Translations under genes and position numbers: made by a program
Assembly: GCA_964589825.1 (NCBI GenBank)
Contig: CAZPUS010000003.1
Location: 62,001-126,000 of the forward strand
Origin: CAZPUS01 sp964589825
GTDB lineage: Bacteria > Fibrobacterota > Chitinivibrionia > Chitinivibrionales > WJKA01
Length of the DNA: 64,000 nt
Direction of reading: 5' to 3'
Part shown: one piece after another, positions 26,417-34,791 of the stretch
Layout: each line of letters starts with the position of its first letter
Numbering within the stretch: position 1 is the stretch's first letter
The notes under the pieces: generated by a model
Told to the model about the DNA's origin: nothing
What the model saw: only the letters and a program-made list of their open reading frames with translations
Database searches by the model: none

Positions 26417-27295
26417 ATGTTTTTAAATACCGTTATGAAAAAGGGGAACGCGCAAGATCTTGATGGACGTGTAACGGTATATGCAAAAGTAGATATTGAC
26501 CCGGAGGAAGTACTCGAATCCAAACACCCGATTATATCGGTAATTCAAAACGGATTGCTGGTCGCCCAGGGCAATTTTATCGAACAAAACAGTCTCAAGG
26601 ATTTTCTAAACTCGGAAATGGGCCTCTCACTCGATGATGATCTTGAGGAGATAATAAACAGGCTGGGAGGTCTCGAATCCGCACTTGACCCGCAAAAGCT
26701 GCGCGATAAAATGAAAAACATGGAGGAATTCGAGGATTTCATTCCCACACCTGCTAAAGTCGTTCCATTTCAATCGGAAGAAGAGATTCTCTCACAGGAG
26801 GGAGATGTTTTCTTCATGGGTGATTTTACAAACGTGAGTAACGCCAATCTTTGCGTTAATGCCTTCCCCATTATTTATCAGTCCCATTACCGGGAACAAC
26901 AACTGCACGAGGTAAAAAATGAAGTGCAACAGATTATTTCACAAATTGAAAAAGGGGCCTCATCTGCACCCGGAAGTCTCTACTCCCTCGACTCGGGAGA
27001 AGAGGTCGTTGAAAAGATATTAAAAGATTATTTCCCGCATTTGCTCTATTGTCGAAGTATTAACGAAAACTTTGAGAAAGCCACACAGCGTTTTCGTGAG
27101 TTCATGAAGGGGTACCAATTCCCGCAGGATGTAGAGACAATTATCTCAATTATCTCACGCAATCGCACACTTACACAAAAGCAGTATACGCTTCTGGAGC
27201 TCTATGCCAAAAAAATCGCCGCATTGAGGGAAGAAAACTATACCGAACTGGATGAAATACAAAAAAAAATAGATGATTTCGATGAAAACGAATAA
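26417..27295 (+). CDS. conserved-type hypothetical cytosolic protein
   Basis: No family is recognised. The 292-residue product is acidic and soluble, with no signal or membrane segment. The N-terminal third looks like a mixed alpha/beta fold (VTVYAKVDIDPEEVLESKHPIISVIQNGLLVAQGNF). The C-terminal half is helical and possibly coiled (REQQLHEVKNEVQQIISQIEKG). AGAGGAG precedes the ATG. It sits between the DUF1189-like gene and a histidine kinase on the same strand with short spacers, so a link to that kinase's signalling is possible but unproven. Confidence 0.75.
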   Translation: MFLNTVMKKGNAQDLDGRVTVYAKVDIDPEEVLESKHPIISVIQNGLLVAQGNFIEQNSLKDFLNSEMGLSLDDDLEEIINRLGGLESALDPQKLRDKMKNMEEFEDFIPTPAKVVPFQSEEEILSQEGDVFFMGDFTNVSNANLCVNAFPIIYQSHYREQQLHEVKNEVQQIISQIEKGASSAPGSLYSLDSGEEVVEKILKDYFPHLLYCRSINENFEKATQRFREFMKGYQFPQDVETIISIISRNRTLTQKQYTLLELYAKKIAALREENYTELDEIQKKIDDFDENE

Positions 27296-27324
27296 TTGAG
27301 TGCCCCCGGGTTAGCCATACAGAC

Positions 27325-28983
27325 ATGCATATACCATATAAAAAAGTCTTCGATTCCTTTCCGGTCGCCTCATTTATCACGACCGACAAATGGGAGGTCC
27401 TGGCCGTCAATCGCACCGGCAGACAAATGCTTGACATCGCCCGGATGCGCATCCTTCACAGTGACCTGCGAGAACATATCGCGTTCAAGGACAAAACGAG
27501 CGATACCTGGCAGAATATCGCGGAAATTCTATATACACACCTGCAATACGACACCGAAATGGTCCTCAAAGATCATCCGCACCATAGAGAATCTTTCTTT
27601 GGACATTTCGCGGCCCTTCTTACCCACAATGAAACCCATTATTTCAGTGTCTCTATAAGCGAACAGGCGAATGCGGTACAACTCAACCGGACACTGAACA
27701 ACAAGGATCTGAAAATAGCCCAGGTCCAATCCGAACTCATGCGCTATACCAAAGAGGCCCGTGATTTAAGCAAGCTCAAATCGAACTTCCTCAGCATTGC
27801 CTCCCACGAGCTTAAAACCCCGCTTACATCGATCAAAGGCTATTCGGATCTGCTTATAGAATCGACTCCCGGCAAAATAGAGGACGGCTTTGTCGCTCAA
27901 CTGATAAAAAACATAAACCGTTCCTCCACGAGATTGACGAACGTGGTGAATAATATCCTCGATATAAGCAGAGTTCAGGAAAAACGCATAGAGCTTCATC
28001 CCGAGTATTCGGACATCACAGAAATAGTCACAGACTGCATCGAAGAGCTTACGCCCATCAGTGAAACCAGGCATATCGGTTTTCATTGCGATTTCGCGGA
28101 CAACCTGCCCAGGTTTTACGGCGACAAGTCACGTATATACCGACAATTTTTCAACATTTTGACAAATGCTATTAAGTTTTCCCCCGACCACTCATGTATA
28201 AATATTAAAGTGAGGATGGAAAATCCCGACAATTATCACATTTCGGTTCGCGATGCCGGTATCGGTATACCGAAAGAAGAGCGGAAACGCATCTTCGAAC
28301 CTTTTGTAAAGCTGGGAAGCACCAACAAACACACCTCCCAGAATTACAATTTCATGGGCGGCGGCGCCGGCCTTGGTTTGTCGGTTGTCAAGGGGATACT
28401 CGAGTGCCACGGAGGCCATATCTGGGTAGAAAGCTCACATTGCGGTAATAAGGATGAAATGCCCGGCAGCGTGTTTCATATGATACTACCGCATACACTC
28501 CGCGTCAACTCAGATATCTGTAAAAAATCACGAGATGAATCGAATACCGGGGGTAATGATGAATCAAAATTAAAACTGCCTCAACAGACTGAAGCAATGC
28601 CAGAAATACTTCTTATAGACAACAACCCGGACACTACGGGTATCATTAAAAAAATGCTTCACGATGCGTTTGAGCTTATTATCGCGACCTCTGCCGAAGA
28701 GGCTCTTACCACAGGCTTTTCCTCTTCATCGGAATGCATCCTGATAAACGAAGCGCTGAAGGGGCTTGACGCGATTCGGTTAAGCAGGATTTTTCGTACC
28801 CAACCGGAGACAAAAGCGACCCCTCTCGGACTCTATTCATCAGTATCGGATGAATCAAGAATCCGGGATGCCTTTAATGTCGGGGCCGATGAGTATATAG
28901 TACTGCCGCTCAGTGACCGGGATTTTGTAGAAAAAATCTGGCATCTGCTGATAAAAAAGAAGGAAAGCTCGTTTTTTGCCTGA
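27325..28983 (+). CDS. histidine kinase with degenerate C-terminal receiver domain
   Basis: This 552-residue protein has no membrane segment. A PAS-like sensor occupies about 5-130 (FDSFPVASFITTDKWEVLAVN), then a coiled coil, HisKA with ASHELKTPLTSIKGYSDLL, and an ATPase domain with NILTNAIKFSP, DAGIGIPKEERKRIFEPF and GAGLGLSVVKG. The last 120 residues are receiver-like, but the acceptor position is Asn (CILINEALKG) and the switch Lys is missing (YIVLPLSD), so it is probably a pseudo-receiver. No response regulator gene is adjacent. No good ribosome site was seen before the ATG at 27325. Confidence 0.85.
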   Translation: MHIPYKKVFDSFPVASFITTDKWEVLAVNRTGRQMLDIARMRILHSDLREHIAFKDKTSDTWQNIAEILYTHLQYDTEMVLKDHPHHRESFFGHFAALLTHNETHYFSVSISEQANAVQLNRTLNNKDLKIAQVQSELMRYTKEARDLSKLKSNFLSIASHELKTPLTSIKGYSDLLIESTPGKIEDGFVAQLIKNINRSSTRLTNVVNNILDISRVQEKRIELHPEYSDITEIVTDCIEELTPISETRHIGFHCDFADNLPRFYGDKSRIYRQFFNILTNAIKFSPDHSCINIKVRMENPDNYHISVRDAGIGIPKEERKRIFEPFVKLGSTNKHTSQNYNFMGGGAGLGLSVVKGILECHGGHIWVESSHCGNKDEMPGSVFHMILPHTLRVNSDICKKSRDESNTGGNDESKLKLPQQTEAMPEILLIDNNPDTTGIIKKMLHDAFELIIATSAEEALTTGFSSSSECILINEALKGLDAIRLSRIFRTQPETKATPLGLYSSVSDESRIRDAFNVGADEYIVLPLSDRDFVEKIWHLLIKKKESSFFA

Positions 28984-29115
28984 ACAATACCTTTATCCCT
29001 TATCTTATACGACTAGGCTACTTCATACTATACCATTATGCTTGTGTTTGTATAATACCTCTGCCTTCAATCTTCCACCTGCGCCTCCCCCACATATTAA
29101 CTCAACCGATCCCTT

Positions 29116-29568
29116 TTATTCCGCCTGACGTTCCACGGTATTGCGGTCTACATTCTCCTTAAGCGCATCTTCGAATGAACGATCCAGTTCAATCGATGCA
29201 TCCGCCCGCTTCGCATCAATAATTGCTATAGGGGTCGGGTTATCGAGATAGCCCATAACTTCCTGTTCCTCGAACATAAACTCTTTCCCTTTTGCCGTAG
29301 CCGCCACAAGCCGCTTTTCCACCCAGCCTACGGTACCGCCTTCGGGCATTTCAACCTTGTAATGGTTGCGTGTCGACTGCAGCACCCTTAACCGATCGTT
29401 TTTATCCGCTTTCGCAACAGGCTGGGCATACTTTTCACGCACCTGGTTCTCATAGACTCCGACATCATTCTTTTTCGGCATAACCCACTCGACGTTCTGC
29501 GCCATAACGGCACTACCCATACACGAGATGATTATCACAGCCGACAGAATCATATTCTTACGTATCAT
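29116..29568 (-). CDS. secreted SH3-like domain protein
   Basis: This 150-residue protein has a clear signal peptide (MIRKNMILSAVIIISCMGSAVMAQ, cut after AQ or nearby). A bacterial SH3-type domain follows (about 45-90, including DRLRVLQSTRNHYKVEMPEGGTVGWVEKRLV). The C-terminal part is charged and probably disordered. SH3-like domains of this kind often bind peptidoglycan or peptides. It is convergent with the preceding kinase gene and divergent from the small membrane protein gene. The exact ligand cannot be told. Confidence 0.78.
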   Translation of the reverse strand: MIRKNMILSAVIIISCMGSAVMAQNVEWVMPKKNDVGVYENQVREKYAQPVAKADKNDRLRVLQSTRNHYKVEMPEGGTVGWVEKRLVAATAKGKEFMFEEQEVMGYLDNPTPIAIIDAKRADASIELDRSFEDALKENVDRNTVERQAE

Positions 29569-29744
29569 AATTAACTACTCCTTGTTCACGTGTGTATTCA
29601 TTGTATGCAAATATATATTAAGGTCAATTGTTTATTCAACCTACCGGATCCTATTATTATTTTACAATAAATCAGGCTGTTTTGCAACTCCTTTTTATTA
29701 TATTCTGACATATCCACACCTATACGCTCACATGGTACACGCAA

Positions 29745-29990
29745 ATGGATACGCGCCCCCGGTATAACCTTGAAAAAGAAGTAAAAGAATTACTCCGTAC
29801 TGAATCCGACACTCCCGCTCCCCAAAAAAACGCTGCGGGAATTCGTACCTCTGCTGCCGATATTTCGTCTCATTCCCGTAATACACATACGCACCTCTCT
29901 TCTTTTATCAGCACGTTTGTTCGAATTGCGGCAACGCTTTTCGTCCTTTTTATGTTATTCGCATTCGTCCGCACCATTATTGCTGCATAA
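29745..29990 (+). CDS. possible small tail-anchored membrane protein
   Basis: This 81-residue frame has a charged N-terminus (LEKEVKELLRTES), a Ser/Thr/His-rich middle and one C-terminal membrane helix (about 56-78). The layout is like a genuine tail-anchored protein. There is no convincing ribosome site and no recognised family. It ends eight bases before the stop of the convergent Ser/Thr kinase gene. Evidence is compositional only. Confidence 0.45.
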   Translation: MDTRPRYNLEKEVKELLRTESDTPAPQKNAAGIRTSAADISSHSRNTHTHLSSFISTFVRIAATLFVLFMLFAFVRTIIAA

Positions 29991-29997
29991 AAAGCTA

Positions 29998-32802
29998 CTA
30001 AAAACGTGCGGAAAGCAGCTGCTCCATTTGTAAAAATTCCCAGGTATTCTTTTGGAGCACTTTCTGTTGATATGCACGATAATAGCGGCGGGCATCTTCT
30101 TTCAGCGTATCGAGACAGGCCTTATTGCCCATATGATAATAATAGCCGGATTCGTGTTCAAACCACAACGCCCTGTACATACGGGAAAATTCGTGGTTGT
30201 CAACAGAATCGATATAATAACGCGCAATGAGCCGGGGGCCGGGGAACGGGTGTGATGCACGGGCAACCTCGCGATATATTCTTTGTGCAACCTGAGCTGA
30301 ATTGATATGTTCGTCCCGCAGCGAAAGCTCCCCCATCTTCAGCCGCGCACGCCATGCGAGCACTGCACTGTATCCACACTCGTTAAAAACCTTTTTATAG
30401 ATAGTATGGGCGGACCGATTATCGGCCGAATAGTCGTATATTTTTGCAAGTCTCATCCACGCCAGCCATTTAGACAGAGTATTTTCTTCCGAAACGACGC
30501 AATTGTTCAGGATGTTTTTTGCCGTATCCACATTACGCAGCTGCAGGTGCGCATATGCAAGCTCGCTTTTTATCCCGATCGCCTCGCGCTCTTTTGCCTG
30601 AAAATAATGCAAATACGAGCCTGCCCACTTGATAACTTCCTTATAACGCCCCGCATGATTGAACGCCTCAAGTACGCGGGGAACCAGATCGCTTATCACC
30701 GGATCGAATCTGAATGTCACATTACTGTATTTCAGCACATCGATTAAAAGACGCGCTGCGCTGTCGGGATATTCAGCATAGAGGTACGAATGAATCCTGG
30801 CAGCAAAATCATCATACGCCCCGTCGACCGCGTCGCTGCCGGAATACTTCCGGACAAGCCGGGAAAAAACCGTTTTTTCTTTTTCATACATGCCCTGCTT
30901 TGCATATACGATCTGTTTCATACGAAGCGCGTTCGCAAAATCATCCTTGCCGCTTTTGGGATTACGTGTCACTTTGTCAAGAACCTGCAATGCGGCATCG
31001 TATCGTTGAAGTCGCATATAGCATTCGGCCATTTTAATGAATATTTCCGGTGTTTTCTCATACCCCGGATGGTCTACGAAAATAGCATTGTATTCTTTGA
31101 GAGCCGCATTATATTCTCCCCGTTCCTTAAAGCGGTCAGCCGCGAGCTCGGGTCCCGAAAGTGCCGGGATGGACGCACGATACACGCGGAGATTATCAAA
31201 CATTGCGCCCTCTCCCGCACTAAAAAAGCCTATCCTGCTGTGCTCGCTACCCACCGGTGCATAACAGTCAACGATCCGGGCAATTTCTTTTCCATTGAGC
31301 CTCATTGTGATTCTCGCACCGCTTTTTCTTATATGCAGGTGATAAAAACTGCTTGTGGGCATCTTCAATCCATTAACCTGCCCGTACAACAATTCGCTAC
31401 CCGGGCGGATAATACCACAGCGGGATGAACCATGATGATGTATCACGAAGCGATAGGCGCTGTCAGGTTCATTGCCATAAAGAAACAATCCCACATCATG
31501 AAAATTCTTTTTCGTACTTTTAATATGGCAGGTTATTTGAATATCCCGGGAAAATTGCTGCTGCAGACGAAAAAAACTTAAAGTCCCCGGTTTGGTTTTC
31601 GCGATCAGCTTATTGTCCAGAAATCTCCATTCCGCCCCGCTCTGTGTCTCTTCGCCCTTAAAGCCTCTCCCGGAAGAATACCATCGGAAAGAAGAATCAC
31701 CAACAGTGTCACTGGTAAAATCGTTTGAATAAATCAGCCGCCAATACGATTGTTCTTTTTTGCCCCGGGTATACATCATAACTCCCAACGCCAGAACAAA
31801 CAGTAACACAATTACCGAAGCACTTATTATCACACTATGCCGTTTATATAGATGCGAGGTTTTTTTAATAATGGACGGGGGCTTTGCCGTTACCGTCTCC
31901 CCCCGCTGATAATGAAGCAGATCGGAACGGAATTCATCCATACTCTGATATCGTTTTTCCTTTTCTCCGTGTATGGCGCGCATGATAATCGCTTCTATAT
32001 CCCTGGGAAGCCACGGAACCAGTTTTCGCGGAGGGATGGGATTTGATTCTATTACATTCACTGCAGTCTGCTGTACACTGCGCTGGTCCAGATAGGGATT
32101 TTTAAACGTAGCCATCTCATACAACATAATCCCCAGAGAGCAGACATCGCTGCGCTCATCCACCTCCTGGCCAAGCAGCCGTTCGGGTGCCATATAGGCG
32201 GGAGAGCCGATTATTTCTCCCGTTCTTGTAATTGCGCTCTCCTCGTTCTCCATCGCTTTTGCAAGACCGAAATCGATCAATACCGGCTGAAGCCGATCGA
32301 TCATAATGACATTGTTCAATTTCAGATCGCGGTGCACAATTTTCATATTGTGTGCATACGCAAGGGCGTCGGTCAGTTTTATGACGATTTCCACGACTTC
32401 AACCAGCTTGGGTTTCTCGAAGTTGAGGTAATAAAAAAGATTCTTACCTCTGAGATAATCCATCGCAAGATAATAAATATTATCCTGCATCGATACTTCA
32501 TGGATACTGACGATATTGGGATGATTGAGCTTGGCGACCGAATGTGCTTCGGATAGGAACCGATCCACAAAGCGCCTGTGTATCGTTATATTTGCGGGCA
32601 AAACCTTTAGCGCGACCTCTCGCTCGAGATCGGTCTGAAAGGCCTTATATACCACCGCCATGCCACCTCTGTCTATCTCCTCTATAATGCGATACTTGCC
32701 CAGCTGCTTGCCTACCGGCAGAAACGTACGCTCTATTTTTGGTAATATGTTTTTAACCTCGAATTTGTTATCGGGGCTGGCATCTGGCTGGTTGCCGCTC
32801 AT
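29998..32802 (-). CDS. membrane Ser/Thr protein kinase with extracytoplasmic sugar-binding-like and TPR regions
   Basis: This 934-residue PknB/Hanks-type kinase has the P-loop EIDRGGMAVVYKAF, the VALKVLP lysine, catalytic loop HRDLKLNN (Leu where Pro is usual) and DFGLAKA. The SDVCSLGIMLYE helix is near residue 220. A single membrane helix follows at about 325-347. The outside part begins with a concanavalin/LamG-like beta sandwich (about 355-545, with VVHHHGSS-like turns and IGFFSAGEGAMFDNLRVY) and continues as TPR-like repeats to the end (GEYNAALKEYNAIF, QRYDAALQVLDKV). The layout suggests sensing of an envelope ligand. The ATG at 32802 is preferred over an upstream TTG. It is convergent with the small gene at 29745. 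Confidence 0.85.
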   Translation of the reverse strand: MSGNQPDASPDNKFEVKNILPKIERTFLPVGKQLGKYRIIEEIDRGGMAVVYKAFQTDLEREVALKVLPANITIHRRFVDRFLSEAHSVAKLNHPNIVSIHEVSMQDNIYYLAMDYLRGKNLFYYLNFEKPKLVEVVEIVIKLTDALAYAHNMKIVHRDLKLNNVIMIDRLQPVLIDFGLAKAMENEESAITRTGEIIGSPAYMAPERLLGQEVDERSDVCSLGIMLYEMATFKNPYLDQRSVQQTAVNVIESNPIPPRKLVPWLPRDIEAIIMRAIHGEKEKRYQSMDEFRSDLLHYQRGETVTAKPPSIIKKTSHLYKRHSVIISASVIVLLFVLALGVMMYTRGKKEQSYWRLIYSNDFTSDTVGDSSFRWYSSGRGFKGEETQSGAEWRFLDNKLIAKTKPGTLSFFRLQQQFSRDIQITCHIKSTKKNFHDVGLFLYGNEPDSAYRFVIHHHGSSRCGIIRPGSELLYGQVNGLKMPTSSFYHLHIRKSGARITMRLNGKEIARIVDCYAPVGSEHSRIGFFSAGEGAMFDNLRVYRASIPALSGPELAADRFKERGEYNAALKEYNAIFVDHPGYEKTPEIFIKMAECYMRLQRYDAALQVLDKVTRNPKSGKDDFANALRMKQIVYAKQGMYEKEKTVFSRLVRKYSGSDAVDGAYDDFAARIHSYLYAEYPDSAARLLIDVLKYSNVTFRFDPVISDLVPRVLEAFNHAGRYKEVIKWAGSYLHYFQAKEREAIGIKSELAYAHLQLRNVDTAKNILNNCVVSEENTLSKWLAWMRLAKIYDYSADNRSAHTIYKKVFNECGYSAVLAWRARLKMGELSLRDEHINSAQVAQRIYREVARASHPFPGPRLIARYYIDSVDNHEFSRMYRALWFEHESGYYYHMGNKACLDTLKEDARRYYRAYQQKVLQKNTWEFLQMEQLLSARF

Positions 32803-32910
32803 AAATTTCAAATCGCTTTTTGAATGAACGCATGAATCATTCTCTCGTGTATCAGGCTACATTGTAATGATATCATAGTGTACCCGATTGTGCAACCCGC
32901 TGCCATAAAT

Positions 32911-32941
32911 AAAAAAGGAAGCCGAAACGGCTTCCTTTTTT
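32911..32941 (-). terminator. rho-independent terminator after flagellin
   Basis: A perfect 14-base inverted repeat (AAAAAAGGAAGCCG / CGGCTTCCTTTTTT) with an AAA loop. It gives a GC-rich stem and a T-run on both strands, so it may work in both directions. It lies 40 bases after the flagellin stop. Confidence 0.92.
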
Positions 32942-32980
32942 GTACTGACTGCAGATACGGTATATCTCTTATCCGGAGAA

Positions 32981-33826
32981 TTAACCCTGTAACAGACCAA
33001 GTACGCTCTGCGGCACCATATTCGCCTGTGACAGCATGGAGGTACCCGACTGCTGCAGGATCTGGTGCTTGGTGAATCGTGAGCTTTCATTCGCAAAATC
33101 AACGTCACGAATGTGAGATTCTGCTGCAGCCTGATTGGTGTTTGACACGTGCAGGTTGTTCACGGTATGCTCGAGACGGTTTACGAATGCACCAGTGTCG
33201 GCACGCATCGAGTTGACACTGTCAATCGCAGAATCGAGAGTCGAAATCGCACTCACTGCATCCGACTGCGTGCTGATTGTCGCCGCGTCGATTCCAAGTG
33301 CACTGGAGCCCAGAGTATCGATGGAAATCGTGATACTGTCGATACCGACCTGGTTATTCGCGTCAACCCAGAGAATAGAGCCACTGTCGACCGCACCGAA
33401 GCGCCCGCCATTACTCGAAATCAGTTCCATACCGTTGTAGTTGGTTACACGGGAGATACGGGATATTTCACGGTCCAGAGACTGAAATTCCTGGTCAACA
33501 TACGCACGCTCCGTAGAGGTAAGCGTATCATTGGAAGACTGGATAGCCAGCTCTCTCATACGCTGCAGTACTGCGGAAATTTCATTCGCCGCACCCTCGG
33601 CGATCTGCAGAGCCGCGATTCCGTCCTGTGCATTACGTTTAGCCTGATTGGTACCATTTACCTGTGTACGCAGGTTCTCGGACACACCGAGTCCCGCCGC
33701 GTCGTCACTTGCACGATTGATACGAAGACCTGTGGAGAGACGTTCGAGCGAAGTTTTCATCGAACGATTTGTTCTGTACAGCGCCGTCTGGGTAACCATT
33801 GAGGAAATATTGTGATTAATGCGCAT
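32981..33826 (-). CDS. fliC: flagellin
   Basis: This is the subunit of the flagellar filament, exported by the flagellar type III system. At 281 residues it has the conserved D0/D1 ends only and almost no surface D2/D3 domain. The N-terminal blocks are RINHNISSM, ERLSTGLRINRASDDAAGLGVSENLRTQVNG and NAQDGIAALQIAEGA. The C-terminal helix is AESHIRDVDFANESSRFTKHQILQQSGTSMLSQAN, ending in SVLGLLQG. Two ATGs stand in tandem. The second is preferred because AAGGAGG then lies six bases away. A sigma-28-type promoter, a CsrA-like hairpin and a strong terminator frame the gene. No other flagellar structural gene is near. Confidence 0.97.
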   Translation of the reverse strand: MRINHNISSMVTQTALYRTNRSMKTSLERLSTGLRINRASDDAAGLGVSENLRTQVNGTNQAKRNAQDGIAALQIAEGAANEISAVLQRMRELAIQSSNDTLTSTERAYVDQEFQSLDREISRISRVTNYNGMELISSNGGRFGAVDSGSILWVDANNQVGIDSITISIDTLGSSALGIDAATISTQSDAVSAISTLDSAIDSVNSMRADTGAFVNRLEHTVNNLHVSNTNQAAAESHIRDVDFANESSRFTKHQILQQSGTSMLSQANMVPQSVLGLLQG

Positions 33827-33865
33827 CATCTACCTCCTTGTAAATGTGAAAAATGAATTCCTCTC

Positions 33866-33885
33866 TGCACGCATCCATGCGTGCA
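33866..33885 (-). promoter_or_regulatory. GGA-loop hairpin in the flagellin leader (possible CsrA site)
   Basis: In the transcript, TGCACGC pairs with GCGTGCA around the loop ATGGAT. That gives the CAxGGAxG context in a hairpin that CsrA prefers. The ribosome site (AAGGAGG) about 30 bases downstream could be a second contact, as in the B. subtilis hag leader. Confidence 0.5.
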
Positions 33886-34008
33886 TTCCCCCCTTACCTT
33901 TTCCCGGTCCCGCCGTTACCTTTTCGCTCGTTTTGTCTGACTCCTCCTTCCGTCCTGTAAAGAGTTTGAATTGATTCGTTTTTTTTCTTCTCTCGACTTC
34001 ATTCATAT

Positions 34009-34036
34009 TTATCGGCCTGGTATATCGGCGACTTTA
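34009..34036 (-). promoter_or_regulatory. sigma-28 (FliA)-type promoter for flagellin
   Basis: The minus strand has a perfect GCCGATAA -10 (34009-34016) and a TAAA -35 (34033-34036) with a 16-base spacer; 15 is usual. It leaves a leader of about 175 bases. Confidence 0.65.
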
Positions 34037-34037
34037 A

Positions 34038-34066
34038 CCTGAACTGAGCAATTGTGTTGATGCAAG
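34038..34066 (+). repeat. fragment of the intergenic repeat (5' end only)
   Basis: The sequence CCTGAACTGAGCAATTGTGT and the following TGATG match the first ~28 bases of repeat copy D (CCTAACTGAGCAACTGCTTT...). Similarity stops near 34066. The fragment abuts the flagellin promoter. Confidence 0.5.
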
Positions 34067-34091
34067 ATCACGATACAGTAAATTCCCTGCC

Positions 34092-34123
34092 ACAAAAAAA
34101 AGCCGGCGCAATAATGCGCCGGC
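34092..34123 (-). terminator. rho-independent terminator after sat-cysC
   Basis: GCCGGCGCA (34102-34110) and TGCGCCGGC (34115-34123) form a perfect nine-pair stem with an ATAA loop, followed on the minus strand by eight Ts. Confidence 0.92.
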
Positions 34124-34179
34124 CGCATACTCATCATTTACACCTCTACACCCGGAATTACGTATTAAAGATTTGCCTT

Positions 34180-34791
34180 TTACTTTTTCGCAATCACGCC
34201 CTTCTCCTCCAGGTGATGCAGTACCTGCTGCGCGCATTCCTGCACAGGTGCGGCAGCGGTATCGATCACCAGCTCGGGCGAATTCGGCTCTTCGTAGGGG
34301 GCGGAAACACCGGTAAACTCCTTGATTTCTCCTGCAAGCGCTTTTTTGTAAAGCCCTTTGGGGTCGCGCTCCTTGCAGGTCTCGACATCCGCTTTTACAT
34401 AAATTTCCATGAAGTCACCCGGATCGAGCAACGCACGTGCGGCATCACGATCTTTACGATACGGCGAAATAAAGGAGGTGAGTACCACCATGCCGGCATC
34501 GGCGAAAAGCCCGGCCACTTCACCGATACGCCGTATATTTTCGGTGCGGTCTTCGGGGGAGAAGCCAAGATTTTTGTTCAGCCCGTGTCTGATATTATCT
34601 CCATCAAGACTGTAGACTTTAACCCCTCTGTCAAACAGCAGATGTTCGACTTCTACGGCTATTGTCGATTTACCGCTGCCCGAAAGGCCGGTAAACCACA
34701 GCACCACACCCTTATGATTGTTTTGTTTTTCCCGTTCCTGCTTGCTTACCCGACTCTGATGCCACGTAATATTGGTCGCTTTCTGCTCCAT
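34180..34791 (-). CDS. cysC: adenylylsulfate kinase
   Basis: CysC phosphorylates adenosine 5'-phosphosulfate to PAPS. The 203-residue enzyme has the P-loop FTGLSGSGKSTIA, the DGDNIRHGL segment, GFSPEDRTENIRRIGEVA, FISPYRKDRDAAR and the KGLYKKA loop. It follows sat with no spacer (the ATG begins on the base after the sat stop). Together the two genes activate sulfate to PAPS for assimilation or for sulfotransferases. The linkage to the polysaccharide locus is not direct. Confidence 0.95.
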   Translation of the reverse strand: MEQKATNITWHQSRVSKQEREKQNNHKGVVLWFTGLSGSGKSTIAVEVEHLLFDRGVKVYSLDGDNIRHGLNKNLGFSPEDRTENIRRIGEVAGLFADAGMVVLTSFISPYRKDRDAARALLDPGDFMEIYVKADVETCKERDPKGLYKKALAGEIKEFTGVSAPYEEPNSPELVIDTAAAPVQECAQQVLHHLEEKGVIAKK

